The notes beneath the pieces are model-generated. The model saw nothing but the letters and a program-made list of their open reading frames with translations, had not been told where the DNA came from and searched no databases. The translations under genes were made by a program, and so were the position numbers. A stretch of DNA of 38,617 nt from Streptomyces geranii (GTDB lineage Bacteria; Actinomycetota; Actinomycetes; Streptomycetales; Streptomycetaceae), in contig NZ_PJME01000073.1 in the NCBI RefSeq assembly GCF_002954775.1, positions 1-38,617 of the forward strand, given 5' to 3'. Shown one piece after another: positions 34,418 through 38,617 of the stretch. The stretch's first letter is position 1, and every line of letters starts with the position of its first letter.

Positions 34418-34806
34418 GACGCCCCCGAGGTGGCGTCGGTGGAGCCGCTGGAGTCGGAGGAGGTCAGGTCGTCCGAGGAGGACTGGAGGTCGCTGGACGA
34501 GGAGGAATCGGTGGACGAGCTGTCCGAGGCCGACGAGTCCGTCGACGAGGAGGACGTGTCCGTACCGCTGTCGGTACCGGTCTCGGTGCTGGTGTCCGTA
34601 CTGCTGTCGGTGGTGCTGGTACTCGAACTGGACGTCGAGTCCGAGCTGCTGCTCGCGGTCGTCGTCGCGTCCGACTCCATCGTGCCGACGAGGGCGAACA
34701 CCCCGGCCGCCGCGGCCAGTGAGACCGCCGCCGCCACGGCCGCCGTACGCCGCACTCCCCTGCGCACCGCCGCCGCGGCTCTCCGCTCCCGCTCCCTGCT
34801 CGTCAT
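34414..34806 (-). CDS. Ser/Thr-rich membrane-anchored protein with C-terminal flavinylation-like motif
   Basis: The protein has 130 residues: a basic start (MTSRERERRAAAAVRRGVRR), one hydrophobic helix (about 21-42), then about 88 residues that are mostly Ser, Thr and Asp. It ends in D124-A-T-S-G-A-S130, which fits the ApbE flavinylation consensus D-x-x-[ST]-G-A-[ST] with Ser130 as acceptor. Related Streptomyces operons, as I recall, encode an FMN_bind domain after such a linker; none is present here. The ATG at 34806 has GGAGGGG at good spacing; an upstream in-frame start at 34842 lacks this. It is the first gene of the redox operon and overlaps apbE. Topology by the positive-inside rule is N-in, C-out. 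Confidence 0.85.
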   Translation of the reverse strand: MTSRERERRAAAAVRRGVRRTAAVAAAVSLAAAAGVFALVGTMESDATTTASSSSDSTSSSSTSTTDSSTDTSTETGTDSGTDTSSSSTDSSASDSSSTDSSSSSDLQSSSDDLTSSDSSGSTDATSGAS

Positions 34807-34863
34807 GGCCGTTCCCCTCCGTAGGACGTGACTCTGTGTCACGCCCTACGTTCGGGGACCGAC

Positions 34864-34914
34864 CTGAGAGAAGTCTGTGAGGCGCCCATACGCCTCCCGA
34901 GAACTCTCTGAGAG
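34864..34914 (-). promoter_or_regulatory. repeat sites upstream of the redox operon
   Basis: On the minus strand, CTCTCAG occurs at 34908-34914 and again within TTCTCTCAGG (34863-34872), 44 bp apart, near four helical turns. The fuller pattern CTC(A/T)CAGA...TTCTC is seen twice. This fits binding of an OmpR-type response regulator. No regulator gene is adjacent. The proS stop lies 15 bp further on. Confidence 0.35.
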
Positions 34915-34928
34915 CGGGATTTAAATAA

Positions 34929-36635
34929 TCAGGCGGTACCGGTCAGCCGGGCGATCGCCTCATCGACCGTCAGTTCCTCGCGCTCACCCGTCCGACGGTC
35001 CTTCAGTTCCAGGACGCCCTCGGCCGAACGGCGGCCCGCCACCAGGATCTTCGGTACGCCGATCAGCTCGGCGTCCGTGAACTTGACGCCCGGGGAGACA
35101 CCGGCGCGGTCGTCGACCAGGACGCGGGCACCGGCGGCGGCCAGCTTGTCGGAGACGTCGAGGGCCAGTTCGATCTGGAGGGCCTTGCCCGCCGCGACGA
35201 CGTGGACGTCGGCCGGGGCGATCTCCTTGGGCCAGCACAGGCCCTGCTCGTCGGCGTGCTGCTCGGCGAGGGCGGCGACCGCGCGGGAGACGCCGATGCC
35301 GTACGAGCCCATGGTCACGCGGACCGGCTTGCCCTGCTGGCCGAGGACGTCGAGGCTGAGGGCGTCGGCGTACTTGCGGCCGAGCTGGAAGATGTGGCCG
35401 ATCTCGATGGCACGGTCCAGCTTGAGGCCGGTGCCGCAGGCGGGGCAGGGGTCGCCCTCCTGGACGACCACGGAGTCGACGTACTCGTCGACCTCGAAGT
35501 CGCGGCCGACGACGACGTTCTTGGCGTGCACGCCCGGCTGGTTGGCGCCGGTGATCCAGGCGGTGCCGGGGGCGATGCGCGGGTCGGCGAGGTAGCGGAC
35601 CTTCTCCAGGCCCTGCGGGCCGACGTAGCCGCGTACGAGGTCGTCCCGGCCGGTGAAGTCCTCGGCGGTGACGAGTTCGACGGCGGCCGGCGCGAAGTGC
35701 GCCTCGACCTTGCCCAGGTCGACCTCGCGGTCGCCGGGGACGCCGATCGCGACGATCTCGCCGTCCACCTTGATCAGGAGGTTCTTGAGGGTGGCGGAGG
35801 CGGGGACCTCAAGATACGCGGCGAGGGTCTCGATGGTCGGGGTGTCGGGGGTGGGGATCTCTTCGAGGGCGGGGACGGCCGAGCCGTCGACCGGCTGGAG
35901 CGCGTACGTGATCGCCTCGGTGTTGGCGGCGTAGTCGCAATTGGGGCAGTCGGCGAAGGTGTCCTCGCCGGCGGCGGCCGGGGCGAGGAACTCCTCGGAC
36001 TTGGAGCCGCCCATGGCGCCCGCGGTGGCGGCGCAGATGCGGTAGTCGAGGCCGAGACGCGCGAAGATCTTCTGGTACGCCTCGCGGTGCAGGGCGTACG
36101 ACTGGGCCAGGCCCTCGTCCTCCGTGTCGAAGGAGTACGAGTCCTTCATCAGGAACTCACGGCCCCGCAGGATGCCGGCGCGCGGGCGGGCCTCGTCGCG
36201 GTACTTGTTCTGGATCTGGTAGAGGATCACGGGCAGGTCCTTGTAGGACGTGCACTGGTCCTTGACCAGGAGGGTGAAGATCTCCTCGTGGGTCGGGCCG
36301 AGGAGGTAGTCGCCGCCCTTGCGGTCGTTGAGCCGGAACAGCTCGGGGCCGTACTCCTCCCAACGGCCGGTCGCCTCGTACGGTTCCCTCGGCAGCAGCG
36401 CGGGGAGGGTGACCTCCTGGGCGCCGATGGCGTCCATCTCCTCGCGGACGACCCGCTCCACATTGGCGAGAACCTTCTTGCCGAGCGGCAGCCAGGACCA
36501 GAGTCCGGCGGCGGTACGGCGTACGTATCCGGCCCTGACCAGCAGCTTGTGGCTGAGCACCTCGGCGTCGGCCGGGTCGTCACGCAGTGTCTTGACCATC
36601 AAACGGGACATGCGCTGGACCTGGGCCTGGGCCAT
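34929..36635 (-). CDS. proS: Prolyl-tRNA synthetase
   Basis: ProS charges tRNA-Pro. The 568-residue protein is the long bacterial type: motif 2/3 regions (VILYQIQNKYRDEARPRAGILRGREFLMKDSYSF; GSYGIGVSRAVAAL), the editing insertion domain (YLEVPASATLKNLLIKVDGE) between about 225 and 400, and the anticodon-binding domain (AGARVLVDDRAGVSPGVKF). The ATG at 36635 has AGGAG upstream. The GNAT gene lies 71 bp upstream on the same strand. Confidence 0.97.
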   Translation of the reverse strand: MAQAQVQRMSRLMVKTLRDDPADAEVLSHKLLVRAGYVRRTAAGLWSWLPLGKKVLANVERVVREEMDAIGAQEVTLPALLPREPYEATGRWEEYGPELFRLNDRKGGDYLLGPTHEEIFTLLVKDQCTSYKDLPVILYQIQNKYRDEARPRAGILRGREFLMKDSYSFDTEDEGLAQSYALHREAYQKIFARLGLDYRICAATAGAMGGSKSEEFLAPAAAGEDTFADCPNCDYAANTEAITYALQPVDGSAVPALEEIPTPDTPTIETLAAYLEVPASATLKNLLIKVDGEIVAIGVPGDREVDLGKVEAHFAPAAVELVTAEDFTGRDDLVRGYVGPQGLEKVRYLADPRIAPGTAWITGANQPGVHAKNVVVGRDFEVDEYVDSVVVQEGDPCPACGTGLKLDRAIEIGHIFQLGRKYADALSLDVLGQQGKPVRVTMGSYGIGVSRAVAALAEQHADEQGLCWPKEIAPADVHVVAAGKALQIELALDVSDKLAAAGARVLVDDRAGVSPGVKFTDAELIGVPKILVAGRRSAEGVLELKDRRTGEREELTVDEAIARLTGTA

Positions 36636-36706
36636 GATTCTCGACTCCTGCTGCGTAAGGGTGATGGCAGGAGGTTAGCCGGGGGGTGCGGGACGGTGGA
36701 AATCGG

Positions 36707-37282
36707 CTAACGGCGGCGGAGTGGCAGGGGGGCGCCCATCACCGCGTACGGCTTCGGGGCGCTGGGGAAGAGGACCTGGCGGGCCAGGTCCTCGTAGCCG
36801 AGGGAGTGGTAGAGGCCGCGGGCCGGGCTGTCGGTGTCGATCGCGGAGAGGATCGAGCGGGGTTCGGCGGCGGAGTCGGTGATGGCGGTGATCAGGGCGC
36901 GGCCGACGCCGATGTTCTGGAAGCTGGGGTGGACGTGTAGTTCGGTGATGACGAAGGTGTCGTCGAGCCAGCCGTCGTGGCCCTGTCTGCGCAGATACGG
37001 CTCCACAACGGTGGACCACCAGTGCGTACGGTCATTGGGCATGCCGTAGACGAAGCCGGCGAGCCGTCCGTCGGGGGTGGTCGCGCCGAGTGCGCGGGCG
37101 CCGGGGTAGGTCAGGTGCCGCAGCACGATCTGTCTGCGTACGGCGACCTCGTCGGCGCCGAGTCCGAACGCCACGGCCTGGACGGCGAGCGCCTCGTCGA
37201 CCCGGGCGGCGAGGTCGAGGGGGCCGACGACCACGTCGTGGGGGCGGGAGTGGTGGCGGCCATGACCGGGGAAGCGCGGCAT
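36707..37282 (-). CDS. GNAT family N-acetyltransferase
   Basis: The protein has 191 residues. The acetyl-CoA site is clear: ITELHVHPSFQNIGVGRALITAI (Q-x-x-G-x-G). The last part, PARGLYHSLGYEDLARQVLF, is the usual GNAT C-terminal motif. The substrate is unknown. The ATG at 37282 gives MPRFPGHGRH but has no Shine-Dalgarno site, so a start a little downstream is possible. The promoter side holds the 11-bp tandem repeats at 37335-37389. Confidence 0.88.
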   Translation of the reverse strand: MPRFPGHGRHHSRPHDVVVGPLDLAARVDEALAVQAVAFGLGADEVAVRRQIVLRHLTYPGARALGATTPDGRLAGFVYGMPNDRTHWWSTVVEPYLRRQGHDGWLDDTFVITELHVHPSFQNIGVGRALITAITDSAAEPRSILSAIDTDSPARGLYHSLGYEDLARQVLFPSAPKPYAVMGAPLPLRRR

Positions 37283-37334
37283 GTCGGGAGACTACAGGGG
37301 GTGCGCAGGGTGCTGTTCGAAAGAGTCGTGTCGC

Positions 37335-37389
37335 CGTCCGGCCGCTGTCCGGTCACTGTCCGGCCTGTGTCCGGTCTGTGTCCGGTCTG
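37335..37389. repeat. five 11-bp tandem repeats between two GNAT genes
   Basis: Units are CGTCCGGCCGC, TGTCCGGTCAC, TGTCCGGCCTG and two TGTCCGGTCTG, in direct succession. The period is exactly 11 bp, about one DNA turn. They lie 53 bp upstream of the GNAT start at 37282, so they could be an operator array. They may also be simple slippage. Confidence 0.9.
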
Positions 37390-37400
37390 TGTGGGTCGCT

Positions 37401-38255
37401 TCAGAACAGGACGCTCATGAACGCGCCGACTTCCTGGAAGCCCACCCTGAGATACGTCCTGCGGGCGGGGGTGTTGAAGTCGTTCACGTAGAGGCTGACC
37501 ACGGGGGCGACATCCGCGAGGGCGTAGCGCAGTACGGCGGCCATGCCGGGGGCGGCGAGGCCCTGGCCCCGGTATTCGGGGGCCACCCAGACGCCCTGGA
37601 TCTGGCAGGCCTGTGTGGTCGCGGCGCCGATCTCGGCCTTGAAGGCGACCCTGCCGTGTTCGTCGAGGCGGGCGAAGGAGCGGCCGGAGGCGACCAGTTC
37701 GGCGACGCGGGCCTGGTAGAGGAGGCCGCCGTCGCCCGCGAGCGGCGAGATTCCGACTTCCTCGGTGAACATCGCCACGCACGCGGGCATGATCGTCTCC
37801 ATCTCGTCCTTGCGGACGCGGCGGACGTACGGGTCCGGGGCGATGACGGAGGGGTCGGGGAGCCGGTCGGTGACCATGAGGGGCTGGTGGCGGCGGACCT
37901 CGCGGGCGGGGCCCCAGCTCGGTTCGAGCAGCCGCCACAGCTGGGTGGTGGCCTCGGCGGGGCCGACGATGGAGGAGCAGCGGCGGCCGGCTCGTCGGGC
38001 GCGGTCCGCGAAGGCGCGTACGGCGCGGGGGGTGGCGCAGATCGGGACGAGGTTGGCGCCGGCGTAGCAGAGGCTGGTGAGCATGCCATCCTCGTACCAG
38101 CCCCACATCTCGCCGCCGAGGCGCCAGGGGTCGAGGCCCGCGATCTGGACACGGGAGGTCACGAAGGCGTTCGCGACCGGCTCGCGGCCGAGGACAGCGA
38201 GTGCGGCGTCCAGGTCGCCCGGTTCGAGCACCCGGGAGGTGGTCTGCGTCAACAC
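37401..38255 (-). CDS. GNAT family acetyltransferase with DUF4081 N-terminus
   Basis: The protein has 284 residues. Residues about 1-130 look like DUF4081 (EPVANAFVTSRV, LDPWRLGGEMWGWYEDGML, WGPAREVRRHQPLM), as found in actinobacterial double-domain acetyltransferases. The C-terminal half is the GNAT domain with IQGVWVAPEYRGQGLAAPGMAAVL (R-G-Q-G-x-A) and YVNDFNTPARRTYLRVGF. The start is a GTG at 38255 with GGTGAGG seven nt upstream. The substrate is unknown. It is separated from the smaller GNAT gene by 118 bp, so the two may be co-transcribed. Confidence 0.9.
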   Translation of the reverse strand: MLTQTTSRVLEPGDLDAALAVLGREPVANAFVTSRVQIAGLDPWRLGGEMWGWYEDGMLTSLCYAGANLVPICATPRAVRAFADRARRAGRRCSSIVGPAEATTQLWRLLEPSWGPAREVRRHQPLMVTDRLPDPSVIAPDPYVRRVRKDEMETIMPACVAMFTEEVGISPLAGDGGLLYQARVAELVASGRSFARLDEHGRVAFKAEIGAATTQACQIQGVWVAPEYRGQGLAAPGMAAVLRYALADVAPVVSLYVNDFNTPARRTYLRVGFQEVGAFMSVLF

Positions 38256-38368
38256 GTGCGGGCCTCACCATGCGGTCTGCTGATCTCCGCACTGTACCTG
38301 CGGAAGCTGAGCGGCGCCGCCCTGTGTTCGTGCACCGTTGTCTTGACCGTGACCGTTGGCTGATGTCG

Positions 38369-38444
38369 CCGCTCCTGGGGGCTGCCGCCCCCAGACCCCC
38401 GCTGTCGGCCTGAACGGCCTCGTCCTCAAACGCCGGACAGGCTG
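38369..38444. repeat. interspersed palindromic repeat, second copy
   Basis: A CTGGGGG/CCCCCAG hairpin (38375-38394), then ACCCCC and the block CGTCCTCAAACGCCGGACAG (38420-38439) match the copy at 20212-20332. It lies in the 361-bp region upstream of the last GNAT gene. Apart from repeats, no gene is seen in 38256-38617. Confidence 0.85.
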
Positions 38445-38597
38445 GGTGTCCTGGCCCACCCGGCGCGCGAGAAGCGAGGCCACTCCAGCACAGCCCTGCT
38501 TTCCCACCCACCCGCCCTTACTGCCGCTTCAGCACGGGTCGGGGCACCTCAGCCTGCCAGGCGTTCAAGGCCAAGCGCGTGCTTTCCCACTCAGGCC

Positions 38598-38617
38598 CGA
38601 CACCCCCAGCCCGTCCG
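38598..38617. repeat. start of an inverted third copy, cut by the window edge
   Basis: CGACACCCCCAGCCCGTCCG is nearly the reverse complement of the end of the copy at 38369-38444 (CGGACAGGCTGGGTGTC). It suggests an opposite-facing copy that continues beyond the window. Confidence 0.5.

Noticed and set aside
38265..38507. 80-residue minus-strand open frame upstream of the last GNAT gene
   Set aside because: Most of it is translation of the interspersed repeat, with no ribosome site and no similarity I recognise.

Overview
The window is high-GC DNA from a Streptomyces-type actinomycete. The evidence is the 16S rRNA 5' end, frequent GTG/TTG starts with strong Shine-Dalgarno sites, close agreement of the housekeeping proteins with Streptomyces families, and interspersed repeats typical of that genus. 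All calls come from reading the sequence. No database search was run, and any S. coelicolor gene order mentioned is from memory.

Layout. 1-570: the first 82 nt of a 16S rRNA gene (minus strand), its leader and promoters, and a 20-bp perfect hairpin that separates it from the next gene. 591-11265: mostly minus-strand housekeeping genes: RNase J, dapA, thyX, a TPR-like membrane protein, dapB, an M16 zinc peptidase, pnp and rpsO. Two small plus-strand membrane protein genes (4460-5385) sit among them. 11266-16725 (plus): an orphan DUF397 gene and a 1533-residue protein with an acidic N-terminus, a long Tyr-Gly-Phe-Pro repeat region and a ParA/MinD ATPase domain (EspI/SCO5717 type). In S. coelicolor, as I recall, this slot also holds the type VII secretion genes; none are present here.

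16815-29102 (minus): ribF, a 1253-residue trypsin-fold/STAND-like protein, truB, rbfA, a DUF503 gene, infB, ylxR, nusA and rimP. This is the classic nusA-infB translation cluster. 29328-31349 (plus): a predicted Tat lipoprotein, a ferritin-like DUF4439 protein, and an aminoglycoside-phosphotransferase-fold protein whose catalytic residues are replaced. 31428-34806 (minus): a tight five-gene redox operon consisting of a Ser-rich membrane-anchored protein, ApbE (flavin transferase), a ferric-reductase-like haem b protein, a NuoF-like flavoprotein and a ferredoxin. 34929-38255 (minus): proS and two GNAT acetyltransferases.

The strongest candidate for an undescribed system is the redox operon. 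Its first protein has one membrane helix and a serine-rich tail ending exactly in D-A-T-S-G-A-S, which fits the ApbE flavinylation consensus but lacks an FMN_bind domain. With the downstream proteins it suggests a path from a soluble donor through NuoF-like flavin, ferredoxin and two haems to a covalently flavinylated tail outside the cell. One problem is that ApbE has no visible signal peptide. Other notable points are a trypsin-like domain without its Asp and Ser fused to an NTPase with an altered Walker A, an interspersed repeat translated in frame inside that gene, and the orphan EspI-like ATPase.
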